Shown: positions 42,401 through 49,944, counted from the first letter of the stretch. The stretch: 64,000 nt of DNA from Streptomyces cavernae (GCF_004023625.1 NZ_RPDJ01000031.1:104851-168850); one strand, 5' to 3'. Translations and numbers: made by a program. Notes: generated by a model not told the origin, from the letters alone.

Positions 42401-44091
42401 TCAAGTGGATCGTCGACAAGTTCCAGCAGATGTACAACCGGCTGGTCGGGAACAGCATCATCCCGGATCTCGTCAACGGGATCATCCGCTGGTTCACGTC
42501 GCTGTGGACGGGCACGAAGCGAATCTTCACCCAGCTCAAGGACTGGGTGGTGAAGACGTGGTCGAACCTGTGGACCGGTGTCCGGGACCGGTGGAACAGC
42601 TTCTGGAACGGCTTCCGCAACTCCATCTCCGGCGCCTGGACGTCCGTCCGCAACAGCGTGTCCAGCCTCCGAACGTCCGTCTCCAACACCTGGAACAACC
42701 TGTGGAACGGCGCCCGCGACAAGATCACCTCGATCTTCAACACGATCCGGGACCGGATCAGCACCTTCCGCACGTCGATGCGGAACGCGTTCACCAACCT
42801 GCGGGATTCGCTGGGGACGATCTGGAACGGCGTGAAGTCGAAGATCGCCGCACCGGTCCGGTTCGTGGTCGGCACGGTCTACAACTCGGGTATCCGCCGG
42901 ATGTGGAACAGCATTGCCGGGAAGATCAACTCGAAGATCACGCTTCCGGCGATCAAGCTCGGGTTCAATCAGGGCGGTGTGGTTCCGGGGCGGCGCTCAA
43001 ACCGGGACACGGTGCCGGCGATGCTGGCGCCGGGTGAGCGGGTGCTGTCGAACACCGAGGTCGACCGGCTCGGCGGGTACCGGGCGATCGACGCGATGCT
43101 GGGCAAGGACCGTCCGACGCGCACGGGTGGCAACCCGACACCGCAGCAGGAGCAGCGCCGCCACCAGGCGCGGCAGGGGTTCGCCGAGGGCGGCATCGTC
43201 GGCACGATCACGGACATCGGCAAGAACATCGGCGGCGCGGTGTCCTCGGGGTTCGGCTGGGCGAAAGACCTGGTTGTCGGCGGGCTGAAGTCGGCCGCTC
43301 AGAAGGCCCTCGTGTCCCTGGTGCGGCCGCTGATCAACCGGATTCCGCAGTCCGGCATCGGCAGCCTGCTCCGCGGGCTGAGCAACCGCGCGGTGGACGG
43401 GATGCTGTCGTGGTTCACGAAGGAGGACAAGAAGGCGGTAGGCGGGCCGGGGGTGCAGAAGGCGCTGTCGTGGGCGCGGACGCAGAACGGGCTCCCGTAT
43501 CAGTGGGGTGGTAACGGCAATCCGTCATGGGACTGTTCGGGGTTCCTGTCTGCGATCGAGTCGGTGATCCGCGGGGAGCGTCCGCACCGGCGGTGGGCGA
43601 CCGGGGCGTTCTCCGGGAACCGGGGGCCCGGCGGCTGGGTCCGCAACCTGAACTCCCCCTTCATGATCGGCATCACGAATGCCGGGGTTGGTCACACGGC
43701 GGGCACGATCGGCGGGGTGAACGTCGAGTCCCGGGGTGGTGACGGCGTCATCGTCGGGAAGGGTGCCCGCTCCTACAAGGACGGCCTGTTCACGTCCCGT
43801 TGGGGGTTCGCGCCTGCGGCGAAGTTCGACACGGGCGGGCTGCTGGCCAAGGGCGCGACGATGGTCGTGAACGGCACGCGCCAGCCGGAGCGGATCCTCA
43901 CCCCGCAGCAGAACGCCGCGTTCGAGCATCTGGTGTACGGCGGCAGCCCGGCCAGCGCGGGCGTGACCGTCAACATGACCGTGCAGAGTCTCACCATGCC
44001 GAGCCCCTCGGAACGGCGGCGGTTCGCCAACGAGATGGCTTCAGACATCAACGAGGCCCTCCGCAAGTGGAACCGGGCGCGCGACCGGTAA
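39484..44091 (+). CDS. Phage-type tail tape-measure protein with C-terminal NlpC/P60-like domain
   Basis: 1535 aa. N-terminal imperfect ~33-aa repeats (TRVAADEIRNLTNRRRVRIG, TRVAADDIANLTRRRTM), then a long coiled coil (residues ~262-542, with repeated VADAQRxVxD words), a hydrophobic helical zone (~760-950, e.g. LPLVIRLAGLFTGMLTTAI), a Trp-rich repeat zone (~1000-1140, WNNLWNGARDKI type), and the tape-measure motif GGVVPGRRSNRDTVPAMLAP at ~1163. Residues ~1322-1440 form a cysteine peptidase/endopeptidase-like domain: ALSWARTQNGLPYQWGG, DCSGFLSAI with Cys near 1351, and GHTAGTIGGV with His near 1404. A typical tail C-terminus (GRTxxPERILTPQQ-like) follows. In phages it sets tail length and opens the wall. 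No other tail genes are present. Confidence 0.9.
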   Translation: MAGAFRIAEGFVEVTADESGYDRAMQRLRSKKNTATITLDIDDSTALAKLREFARQQGRIVIKAGIDAELTQTSMRRVQTQLDRLTQDRMVRILATADTRVAADEIRNLTNRRRVRIGVDVDTRVAADDIANLTRRRTMTVQANADVTAAAARIATLTRDRTVDVRMNVDRSAISLLSSVGGAAGSVGMLGSRFAALAGAALTALPAVASLGASVAQMGPAAAVAIPALGSLATLGATLAVGMRGVGDAFKAASASSTQTGASVAATARAVESARINVARAARSLREAEVDAARQIADAQQRVKDSAEDVRDAEVQAAADRKAALRRVADAERDLADAQEDATRAQEDLNEARKTAADQLEDLNNRLKSAELDQRDAVLDVAEAEKELATLKAKGAAANAGDLARAQLAYDRAVQRLAEQRLETERLTEETAAANKAGVEGSDTVRDAHDRVADAQRNVADRAQAVRDAQAEAANTAKEGAEAVRDAQERLAQAQQGVADAQVAASRQVRSAQEALADAQRAVNAAQTQGAAQTNKYAEAMAKLSPNARSFVGAVRAMGPAFSALRMEVQDRLFRGMGASFTRMATASLPALRTGLVGMAGVLNRMGTGLMDTFTRLANQGLLKRMFSGFTEGMRPLERIPGQMGEAFVKLSIAAAPAFKRITTAAGGIADRLSEKLNKAFESGRLEKVIDQALDIAVQFGKLIGDIFGTLGNIMGAAAKAGGDALGGLGAVFKELRRITAMPEVQAALTSIFKALADIGKLIAVTFGAVIQAVLPLLAALAPVVSELAQKFAPVLVRLAETLGAALMPIIEALLPVVDEIGTVLVGLVDMIMPLLQPIGNLIAVIVKALAPVITVVGANLKTLIGALVTGLVPVINALIPAIGMFGQLFAALAPMFPQIMQALVPLMPPLAQLTVSLLKLAMGVITPLLPLVIRLAGLFTGMLTTAITDLVPAINTAIGGITKFVDKVTQAVKWIVDKFQQMYNRLVGNSIIPDLVNGIIRWFTSLWTGTKRIFTQLKDWVVKTWSNLWTGVRDRWNSFWNGFRNSISGAWTSVRNSVSSLRTSVSNTWNNLWNGARDKITSIFNTIRDRISTFRTSMRNAFTNLRDSLGTIWNGVKSKIAAPVRFVVGTVYNSGIRRMWNSIAGKINSKITLPAIKLGFNQGGVVPGRRSNRDTVPAMLAPGERVLSNTEVDRLGGYRAIDAMLGKDRPTRTGGNPTPQQEQRRHQARQGFAEGGIVGTITDIGKNIGGAVSSGFGWAKDLVVGGLKSAAQKALVSLVRPLINRIPQSGIGSLLRGLSNRAVDGMLSWFTKEDKKAVGGPGVQKALSWARTQNGLPYQWGGNGNPSWDCSGFLSAIESVIRGERPHRRWATGAFSGNRGPGGWVRNLNSPFMIGITNAGVGHTAGTIGGVNVESRGGDGVIVGKGARSYKDGLFTSRWGFAPAAKFDTGGLLAKGATMVVNGTRQPERILTPQQNAAFEHLVYGGSPASAGVTVNMTVQSLTMPSPSERRRFANEMASDINEALRKWNRARDR

Positions 44092-44106
44092 GGAGACAAT
44101 CAGCGG

Positions 44107-44643
44107 ATGGATCCTGAGCAGGAAGACGAGGCCGCGGTTCTCGCGGCGCAGGCACCCGTCATGCAAGCCGCGTGGGCGTTCGCCGGCGCCTACTGGGTGG
44201 ACCGAGACATGCGGGCCGCCTGGCGGGCCGTGCATCCGACACTGCGCCGCTGCTGGGCTCAGGCATGGCTGATGCCGCTCATCGACCAGGCCCGCGCCGA
44301 CGGGTACGACCCCGACGAGGTCGTCGAGGCGTTCACCGCGGACGACGTCGACCACGACCTGTGGCAGCCCTTTGCCCGCACCCAGATCAAACAGGACGCG
44401 ACTCTGCCCGTTGACCGGGAGACGTGGGGCGTGAAAGTGAACCCCGACTTCGTGGCCCCGGACGTGATGCTCGTCCGCCTGCTGCCGGTTCCGGCCGGCG
44501 GCGTGATCCAGCCAGGCGAGACCTACATGTCGGTGCCGCTGCTCATGCGCTACGACGAGGGCGCCGGGTGGCGGCTGCTGAACTTCGTCTCCGAGCAGAT
44601 CCCCGAACCGGGCTGGCCGCCACGGCTCGACAGGAGCAGCTGA
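44107..44643 (+). CDS. Conserved-looking protein downstream of tape measure
   Basis: 178 aa, GGAGACAAT upstream, 15 bp after the tape-measure stop, so same operon. Trp-rich: AAWAFAGAYWVDRDMRAAWR, WAQAWLMPLI and a beta-rich C-terminal half (VMLVRLLPVPAGGVI, SVPLLMRYDEGAGWRLLNF). The pattern of an N-terminal helical pair and C-terminal sheet recalls NTF2-like folds, but this is weak. It could be an inhibitor or chaperone for its neighbour. Confidence 0.65.
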   Translation: MDPEQEDEAAVLAAQAPVMQAAWAFAGAYWVDRDMRAAWRAVHPTLRRCWAQAWLMPLIDQARADGYDPDEVVEAFTADDVDHDLWQPFARTQIKQDATLPVDRETWGVKVNPDFVAPDVMLVRLLPVPAGGVIQPGETYMSVPLLMRYDEGAGWRLLNFVSEQIPEPGWPPRLDRSS

Positions 44644-44915
44644 GAGTCCCGGCTGTCACTGGCGTTGCCGTACCGGGGCGTCACGGGCGCTTCGGGTGTC
44701 CGGCAGGGGCGCGGCGTATGAATCCGTCCGACAGGGGAGACCCGTGCTCGTGTGCGCCCCCTGTGCCTCTCCGGCCAGCCCGGATTTCCGAAAACCGGCG
44801 TTCATGCGGGGTAGGGGATCCAGCAATACACAGAGGCCCCCGGTGCAGGCATTCCGGCTTCCCAACCGTCCTGCCCCGAGGGCCCGTTCCCAGGCGAACC
44901 TGGAAGGAGAAGCAC
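44644..44915. other. Gap before the small membrane protein
   Basis: 272 bp with no supported gene. It contains a strong RBS at its end (GGAAGGAGAAG, 44902-44912). I see no terminator and no clear promoter, so the small membrane gene may belong to the tape-measure operon. Confidence 0.4.
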
Positions 44916-45101
44916 GTGACCGTACCTCTCTGTGTGGGTTACCCCGAGGAGGGGCCCGCACACGGCGCGAACGAGTGGCATGACGTCGTGATCACTGTGA
45001 CGATCATTGTGATTGTGACAGTGTGCGCCGGGCTGAGCCCCGACTGGATCACCGCCGCAGCTGCGCTCGTCACAGCCGCTGCCGCATCCGCCCGCAGGTA
45101 A
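44916..45101 (+). CDS. Small membrane protein
   Basis: 61 aa from a GTG at 44916, four bases after GGAAGGAGAAG. Polar N-terminus (PLCVGYPEEGPAHGANEWHD) followed by one transmembrane helix (VVITVTIIVIVTVCAGL) and an Ala-rich second hydrophobic stretch. Size and topology resemble holins, or small Spd-like proteins; neither can be proven. Ends 9 bp before a perfect terminator. Confidence 0.6.
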   Translation: MTVPLCVGYPEEGPAHGANEWHDVVITVTIIVIVTVCAGLSPDWITAAAALVTAAAASARR

Positions 45102-45109
45102 GCGCAACC

Positions 45110-45155
45110 AGGCCCCGCCCGCCGCTCCGAGGGAGTCACAGGGCGGGCGGGGCCT
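45110..45155. terminator. Bidirectional terminator
   Basis: AGGCCCCGCCCGCC (45110-45123) and GGCGGGCGGGGCCT (45142-45155): perfect 14-bp stem, 18-nt loop, between the convergent small membrane gene and methyltransferase gene. Confidence 0.85.
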
Positions 45156-45181
45156 CTATCGGTGGTGGTAGAGGCATTGAG

Positions 45182-45865
45182 TTACGCGCGGGCCTGCACG
45201 ATCAGCGTTCCGACCTTCCGCCGCCCCGGAGGCGCGGCCAGCACTTCCGCTTGCACGTCGGTGAAGCCGTGCTCTTTCAGCAGGCTCTCCCACACGTCCG
45301 GCTCAAAGTCCCAGCGCTTCACCACGAGCGGGTCCTCATCCTCGCCGCGGGGAATGTACGAGGCCTGGCATCCGTAGCAGCCCTCGACAGCCGGCCGCTG
45401 CGAGAAGACGAGCGCGCCGCCGGGCCGCAGCCGTTCCCGGACCACGGGCAGGAGCACGTCCGGATCGGTGAACCACAGCGCCCCGTACACCGAGAACACG
45501 GCGTCATACTCGTCGTCCGTCCGGCGCAGGAACTCCACGGCGTCGGCCTGGTGCAGCACCAGCCCCGGCAGATCACCCCACCGTTCCCTGGCCGCGCGCA
45601 GCTGCGCGGGCGAGACGTCGACGCCGACGGCGGTCATGCCGAGCGTCGCAAGGTGCGCCGCATTTCCGCCCCTGCCGCACCCGAGATCGAGGACGCGCCC
45701 GCGGTCGGGCAGGGCGAGAAGTTCGGCGCCGGGGCCGTGGTCGGCGTACTGGGTCCAGTTGAACCACGTGGTCTCGCCGCGGGCGTTCACCGGCCTGCGG
45801 TCGGGCCGCTGGGTGGCGTAGGTGTCCCAGGCGGTGCGGGTGTCGGTCACAGGTTCTCCGCTCAT
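45182..45865 (-). CDS. SAM-dependent methyltransferase
   Basis: 227 aa. Motif I VLDLGCGRGGNAAHLATLG, motif II MTAVGVDVSPAQLRAA, motif III EYDAVFSVYGALWFTDP, RLRPGGALVFSQRP. An N-terminal pair FNWTQYADHGPGAELLALPD matches small-molecule/peptide methyltransferases. Contains YGCQASYIPRGEDEDP with a single Cys. It follows the Cys-tailed protein gene on the same strand, with a terminator-like hairpin between. Confidence 0.85.
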   Translation of the reverse strand: MSGEPVTDTRTAWDTYATQRPDRRPVNARGETTWFNWTQYADHGPGAELLALPDRGRVLDLGCGRGGNAAHLATLGMTAVGVDVSPAQLRAARERWGDLPGLVLHQADAVEFLRRTDDEYDAVFSVYGALWFTDPDVLLPVVRERLRPGGALVFSQRPAVEGCYGCQASYIPRGEDEDPLVVKRWDFEPDVWESLLKEHGFTDVQAEVLAAPPGRRKVGTLIVQARA

Positions 45866-45869
45866 AGGG

Positions 45870-45900
45870 CCAGCCGCCCGGTGTGAGACCGGACGGCTGG
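45870..45900. terminator. Hairpin between the Cys-tailed protein and methyltransferase genes
   Basis: CCAGCCG-c-CCGGT pairs with ACCGG-a-CGGCTGG (45870-45900). A 12-bp stem with one mismatched pair and a 5-nt loop. Confidence 0.7.
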
Positions 45901-45926
45901 AGTGTCGTACAGGTGGTGCTGTGCTG

Positions 45927-46391
45927 TCAGGCGCTCTTCGGACTGTTCGTGCATCCGGCGTGGCACTGGGTGCAGTCGGCCACGTTCGGCCAGAGTTCGT
46001 CGTCTACTGCGTACCCGGCCGCCCGGATCGCGGACACGGTCCGCTCGATCGCAGCTGCCGCACCGCCTGGCATCTGCTCGTCGTCGTCGGTCGGGACGTG
46101 GTGGACGAACCGGCCCACGACTCGCTCGCAGAAGACGGCGTAGTCGACGGTGTGCAGGACGAACGCGTGCCAGCCGTAGTCGACCAGCTCACTCGGCGCG
46201 AGGGCCTGGTCAGGTTGCCGCCCGGACGCTGCGATGAACGCGGCGGCCTGGCCGACGATGCGGCGTGCGGTCGCCTCGCTGATCTCCGGGTGGTCGCTGG
46301 TGACCCGGCGGGTGAGCCGGTCAGCTACTTGGGGGTCGAGCAGGGTGATCGGGTTGGTGGTGCCCACGGGACGTTCTAACGCGATGGTCAC
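45927..46391 (-). CDS. GRDP/DUF1399-like protein with Cys-rich tail
   Basis: 154 aa. The core LVDYGWHAFVLHTVDYAVFC followed by GRFVHHVP matches the glycine-rich-domain (GRDP-like) family pattern with several His. The last 17 residues, ADCTQCHAGCTNSPKSA, form a separate Cys-rich tail. The tail could bind metal or be a modified peptide; the methyltransferase beside it and the family's frequent occurrence near such genes make the second worth testing. No signal peptide. Confidence 0.7.
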   Translation of the reverse strand: MTIALERPVGTTNPITLLDPQVADRLTRRVTSDHPEISEATARRIVGQAAAFIAASGRQPDQALAPSELVDYGWHAFVLHTVDYAVFCERVVGRFVHHVPTDDDEQMPGGAAAAIERTVSAIRAAGYAVDDELWPNVADCTQCHAGCTNSPKSA

Positions 46392-46436
46392 GTTCTTCCT
46401 CCTCGTGTGGACGGTTGCCCTCTGGCGAGGGCGTGA

Positions 46437-46474
46437 CCCGCCCGCCCCCTCACAGGGGTACAGGGACGGGCGGG
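46437..46474. terminator. Terminator
   Basis: CCCGCCCG (46437-46444) and CGGGCGGG (46467-46474) with an inner CCCCT/AGGGG pairing. It lies immediately after the stop of the 46482-46874 gene. Confidence 0.7.
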
Positions 46475-46481
46475 AGTCTGG

Positions 46482-46874
46482 TTAGGCGTGTCCGCCGCTC
46501 AGGTTCTCCAGGTGGTCACACAGGGCGTTCACGGATCGGGCGAGCTGCTGCGCGTGGGCGATACCTGCGGGCAGGCCGTGGCCGGGCTGGTACGCCATCC
46601 GCATGCGGGCCTCGCGGATGCAGGTGATCGCGCAGGCCCGCGGCACGTCCTCCACGGGCAGCTTCTCGGTGGCGGCCTCGACCTCAGGGATGGCCACCAT
46701 GATGTGACCGCGCAGCTGGAGGATGAGCGTCTCCAGCTCCTCGAAGGCGGGCACCTCGGCGTCCTCGGCGAGCAGACGGCGGGCGCTTGTGCGCATCGTC
46801 CCCACGTCGAGCGGAAGTTCGCCGTTCCCCGCGAGGGTCTCTTCTGTCGCGATCCGTGCACGTCCTGTAGCCAT
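46482..46874 (-). CDS. DUF6415-like protein
   Basis: 130 aa from the ATG at 46874. LETLILQLRGHIMVAIPEVE, CAITCIREARMRM and the C-terminal AHAQQLARSVNALCDHLENL fit the small helical Streptomyces proteins placed in DUF6415, usually next to an XRE-TPR regulator as here (divergent gene at 46987). Probably a partner of that regulator. Naming from memory of the family pattern. Confidence 0.65.
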   Translation of the reverse strand: MATGRARIATEETLAGNGELPLDVGTMRTSARRLLAEDAEVPAFEELETLILQLRGHIMVAIPEVEAATEKLPVEDVPRACAITCIREARMRMAYQPGHGLPAGIAHAQQLARSVNALCDHLENLSGGHA

Positions 46875-46986
46875 GCGGCGATGATGGGTGAGCACGGCAA
46901 GGGGCAACTAGGTCATGCCGTGGCCATCCGTGGCCACGTTGCGGCCATGGCCGGGAACGGGCGTGATGACACCTCAGACTGACCGT

Positions 46987-48231
46987 ATGGGCCGCAACGA
47001 CGCGTTGAGGGCGGCGAGGCTGCGGGTCGGCTGGCGGACTGTCGAGCAGGCCGCACAGCGGCTCACCGAGCACGGGCAAGCGCTCCTCGACGACCGCCAG
47101 TTCACCGTGTCCGCGCGCACCTGGCGACGCTGGGAGGGCGAGCGGCCCGGCTGGCCGGCCGAGGAAACCGCGATCGTTCTCCACGACGCGCTCGGCCGCT
47201 GGCCGGAAGATCTCGGATTCACCACCCCGCCCGGCTGGATCCGGCCCGAGCACCATGAAGAGGCAGATGTGAAGCGTCGTGCGTTCGTGTCCGTCACCGC
47301 CGCGGCGCTGGTCGCCGGCCCGGTTGCACCGCAGCACGTCGACCCCGCCCTGATCGACTACTTTCAGACCCAGTTGGAAGGGCACTATCGGGCGGACATG
47401 TTCCTCGGCCCGCACGATTTGATCGGCACCGTGTCCGCGCAGTACCAGCTCATCGACAAGCTGGTCCGCTCCGCGAAGGGCGAGACCCGCCGCGGCCTGC
47501 TCCGCATGGGAGCCGCGTATGCGGCGCTGGTCGGCTGGCTGTACCAGGACGCCGGCGACATGGACGGCGCGGCGTTCTGGCGCGGGGTCACGCAGGAGAT
47601 CGCGATGCGTTCCCGGGACCCCCACCTGATCGGGTACAGCCTGGTCAATCAGGCGCAGGTCCGTACCGACCTCGGCGACGGGCACGCGGTCATCGACCTG
47701 TGTGAGGCCGCCCTCGACGACGAGCGGCGACTGGTGCCGAAGGTGCGGATCATGGCCATGCAGCAGCAGGCGCACGGCGCGAGCCTCACCGGTGATCGCA
47801 CCGCCGTGGACCGGCTCATCGACCAGGCGGACGGGCTGCTCGCCCGCGTCGACGACGACCTGCCGTGGGGCAACGCGTGCCGGCGGACGCCCGGCTACCT
47901 CGAGGTGCAGCGCGCCACCTGCTACGGGCGGCTCGGCCTCGGCACGGAAGCCGTCTCTCTGTGGTCGCAGGTCCTCGACGTCGTCCCCGAAACCGCGCGC
48001 CGCGACCGCGGCGTGTACCTCGCGCGGCATGCCACCGCGGCGGCCGGCGCGGGCGAGCCGGACCACGCTTTGGAGATTGCCCGCAGCGTGGCAGACATCG
48101 CCGTCGAGACGCGATCCGCGCGGATGCGGCGGGAGCTGGTGACCCTTCAGCGAGCGATGCAGCCGTGGCAGGATGCCCCGGTCGGCCGGGACCTGACGGA
48201 GGTTCTGGCGCCCGCGATCGAGGGGAGCTGA
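46987..48231 (+). CDS. XRE-type regulator with TPR-like domain
   Basis: 414 aa from the ATG at 46987. An N-terminal HTH (LRVGWRTVEQAAQRLTEHGQ, VSARTWRRWEGERPGWP) is followed by KRRAFVSVTAAALVAGP, the usual junction, and then tetratricopeptide-like helices (YAALVGWLYQDAGDMDGAAF, GYSLVNQAQVRTDLGDGHAV). This is the widespread Streptomyces Tpr/XRE regulator that answers to small peptides or proteins. It is the likely controller of the DUF6415, GRDP-like and methyltransferase genes. Three bases separate it from the next gene. Confidence 0.85.
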   Translation: MGRNDALRAARLRVGWRTVEQAAQRLTEHGQALLDDRQFTVSARTWRRWEGERPGWPAEETAIVLHDALGRWPEDLGFTTPPGWIRPEHHEEADVKRRAFVSVTAAALVAGPVAPQHVDPALIDYFQTQLEGHYRADMFLGPHDLIGTVSAQYQLIDKLVRSAKGETRRGLLRMGAAYAALVGWLYQDAGDMDGAAFWRGVTQEIAMRSRDPHLIGYSLVNQAQVRTDLGDGHAVIDLCEAALDDERRLVPKVRIMAMQQQAHGASLTGDRTAVDRLIDQADGLLARVDDDLPWGNACRRTPGYLEVQRATCYGRLGLGTEAVSLWSQVLDVVPETARRDRGVYLARHATAAAGAGEPDHALEIARSVADIAVETRSARMRRELVTLQRAMQPWQDAPVGRDLTEVLAPAIEGS

Positions 48232-48233
48232 GC

Positions 48234-48554
48234 GTGGCAGACGTGCCGGTGCCGCTGACCGAGGACGAGATCCAAGCTGCTCTGCAGTCCGTGCCGGGGT
48301 GGCGGCGGGAGGGTGACGAGATCACCCGCACGTTCGGGATCCGGTATCACGGCGGGGTGGCGATGATCGTGCACGTTGCGGACGTCGAGCGGCTCATCAG
48401 CCATCACGCCGACATTGATCTGCGGTGGGGCCGGGTGCGGTTCGGGATCACGACGCACGACGCCGGGCACAAGCTGACCGAGGCGGACTTTGATCTCGCC
48501 CGCCGTATCGACGCCATCGCGAAAGCCCACATGGCCGAACCCCTCGACGACTGA
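48234..48554 (+). CDS. 4a-hydroxytetrahydrobiopterin dehydratase-like protein
   Basis: 106 aa from a GTG at 48234. The full PCD fold is visible: ALQSVPGWRREGDEITRTFG, then HVADVERLISHHADIDLRWGRVRFGITTHDAGHKLTEADFDLARRID. The HH..(D/H)HHP-type motif reads SHHADID, so pterin binding is conserved. Catalysis on pterin seems out of place in a mobile element; such proteins also act as protein partners (DCoH). Immediately downstream of the XRE-TPR gene. Confidence 0.85.
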   Translation: MADVPVPLTEDEIQAALQSVPGWRREGDEITRTFGIRYHGGVAMIVHVADVERLISHHADIDLRWGRVRFGITTHDAGHKLTEADFDLARRIDAIAKAHMAEPLDD

Positions 48555-48569
48555 CCCCGGACATCAGAG

Positions 48570-48609
48570 AGGCCCCCCGCGGCGGTCGTGATGACCGTGC
48601 AGGGGGCCT
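48570..48609. terminator. Bidirectional terminator
   Basis: AGGCCCCC (48570-48577) and GGGGGCCT (48602-48609) with an inner CGGTC/GACCG stem. Between convergent genes ending at 48554 and 48621. Confidence 0.75.
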
Positions 48610-48620
48610 TGGTGGTCTTG

Positions 48621-48833
48621 CTACTGGCCGCGGAGCCAGCTTGTCGGAGTGCGCGCATTGGGGTCGCCCTTGATGTAGCGGGCGAACCGCGCAGCAAGCG
48701 CCTCGGTCCTGTCTGCCGCTGCGCTGACAGTCGCAGGGTTATCGCTGGCGCCGTGCGTGCCGCCTGCCAGTTGCCCGTACAGCGCCGCGGCGGCCTGTAT
48801 CGCGGCGGCGCGGATTTCCTGGTCTTCGGTCAC
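48621..48833 (-). CDS. Hypothetical small protein
   Basis: 70 aa, Ala-rich and helical (RAAAIQAAAALYGQLAGG) with a basic end. Unknown family. It is in the same leftward run as the DUF397 gene. Confidence 0.5.
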   Translation of the reverse strand: MTEDQEIRAAAIQAAAALYGQLAGGTHGASDNPATVSAAADRTEALAARFARYIKGDPNARTPTSWLRGQ

Positions 48834-48911
48834 GCTGTCCCCTCCCCGAGTTGTGGCACGGACTCAGCGAGGATGCCCAGCCAGCCGCACAGTGACGCAC
48901 TCGACCCCCGG

Positions 48912-49100
48912 CTAAGGCTGCTTCACCCAGTCGACGAAGCCTTGCCACGCGGGCTCAGCGAGCCGTACACGGGCGCCAGCGGGCCGCTTGGAGTCCCGTA
49001 CCAGGACGCCCGTCTTGGGCCGCGCCCACTCCACACAGCTCCCGCTGTCGGTGTACGTGGACTTCGCCCATCTCAGCGGCCCGTCTTCAGTCTCCGACAC
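48912..49100 (-). CDS. DUF397 protein
   Basis: 62 aa. Signature RWAKSTYTDSGSCVEWA, VLVRDSKRPAGARVRL and WQGFVDWVK, the complete DUF397 domain. These proteins pair with Scr1/AbaA-type regulators in Streptomyces as a toxin-antitoxin-like or sporulation-control pair. It overlaps the DUF5753 gene by 28 bp. Confidence 0.9.
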   Translation of the reverse strand: MSETEDGPLRWAKSTYTDSGSCVEWARPKTGVLVRDSKRPAGARVRLAEPAWQGFVDWVKQP

Positions 49101-49696
49101 AGCACCTCCCGCACGTTGTCGATCAGATCAAGTGACTTATCCGGCGGCAACGCTAGGCCGCACAGCCGTTCCCACGCCGTGACGTGAGCGGCAACATCAT
49201 CCGGACGGGTGGAGATCACCGAGTTCGTCAGCGACTCCGTGAACACGGCCCTACGGCCGCCCGCCCGGTAGAGGGTGAACGGGCCGGCGAGCCCCGGGTG
49301 GGCGTCGCCGCCCTGCGGCAAGACCTGCACGCTCAGGGACGGCTGCAGCGCCGCCAGGGCGAGCAGGTGCTCCAACTGGTCGACGAGCGCCCCAAGACCG
49401 CCCACGGGCCGGTACAGGGCCGACTCGTCAACGACGACACCGATGCGGCGCCCCCCGGCCTGGCCGAGTTCGTCGATGCGCCTGCTGCGTTTCTCCGCGC
49501 GCGCCGCGACAGCCTCGAGCGGCAGGGCCGGGGTGGTGGCGTGGATCGCTGCCGCGGCGTACCCGAACGCCTGCAGCAGGCCCGGGATGAACAACGGCTG
49601 CCACACCTCGACGCTGTCCGCGTCGGCCTCGATGGCGGCCAGGCGGTGGATGTGGTCGCCGAGCGTCTCCGCAGGCGACTCCCAAACAGTGGTCAA
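49073..49696 (-). CDS. DUF5753 (Scr1-type) protein lacking its HTH
   Basis: 207 aa from a TTG at 49696 that overlaps the upstream stop (TTGA). Segments ADSVEVWQPLFIPGLLQAFG, RIDELGQAGGRRIGVVVDES, LSVQVLPQGGDAHPG and GRRAVFTESLTNSVIS are DUF5753. The family normally begins with an XRE HTH of ~80 residues; here that part is absent and replaced by the small zinc-ribbon gene. It still pairs with a DUF397 gene, so it may work as a non-DNA-binding partner. Confidence 0.8.
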   Translation of the reverse strand: MTTVWESPAETLGDHIHRLAAIEADADSVEVWQPLFIPGLLQAFGYAAAAIHATTPALPLEAVAARAEKRSRRIDELGQAGGRRIGVVVDESALYRPVGGLGALVDQLEHLLALAALQPSLSVQVLPQGGDAHPGLAGPFTLYRAGGRRAVFTESLTNSVISTRPDDVAAHVTAWERLCGLALPPDKSLDLIDNVREVLCRRLKTGR

Positions 49697-49944
49697 CGCG
49701 TCGTCCTCTCCGGCATGGGGCGGGTGCCCGCGGCATGGGTGCGGCGCCACGCGTTGTGGACGCGCCGGCCAACACGCAGCCGCAGCCGGTGGTTGTGGCA
49801 GCGCGGGCACATGCGGGGCTTGCCGAAGCGCTCGATTTCACCGAGGCCGCGGCAGCGGCGGCATGGGGCGAACGGCTTCACGGCACACAACACTGCGTAA
49901 CCGCCGAGCCAGGCGGTGAAGGCGGCTGCCATAGCAAGCCACAT
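49693..49944 (-). CDS. Small membrane-anchored zinc-ribbon protein
   Basis: 83 aa. One N-terminal helix (LAMAAAFTAWLGGYAVLCAV) followed by two CxxC pairs, CRRCRGLGEIERFG and MCPRCHNHRLRLR, a typical zinc ribbon with a basic tail. Common in AICE-type elements next to TraB. Overlaps the DUF5753 start by 4 bp. Confidence 0.75.
   Translation of the reverse strand: MWLAMAAAFTAWLGGYAVLCAVKPFAPCRRCRGLGEIERFGKPRMCPRCHNHRLRLRVGRRVHNAWRRTHAAGTRPMPERTTR

Noticed and set aside
46000..46391. CxxCH in the Cys-tailed protein as a cytochrome c heme site
   Set aside because: No signal peptide or membrane helix and only one such motif at the extreme C-terminus; metal binding or peptide modification fits better.
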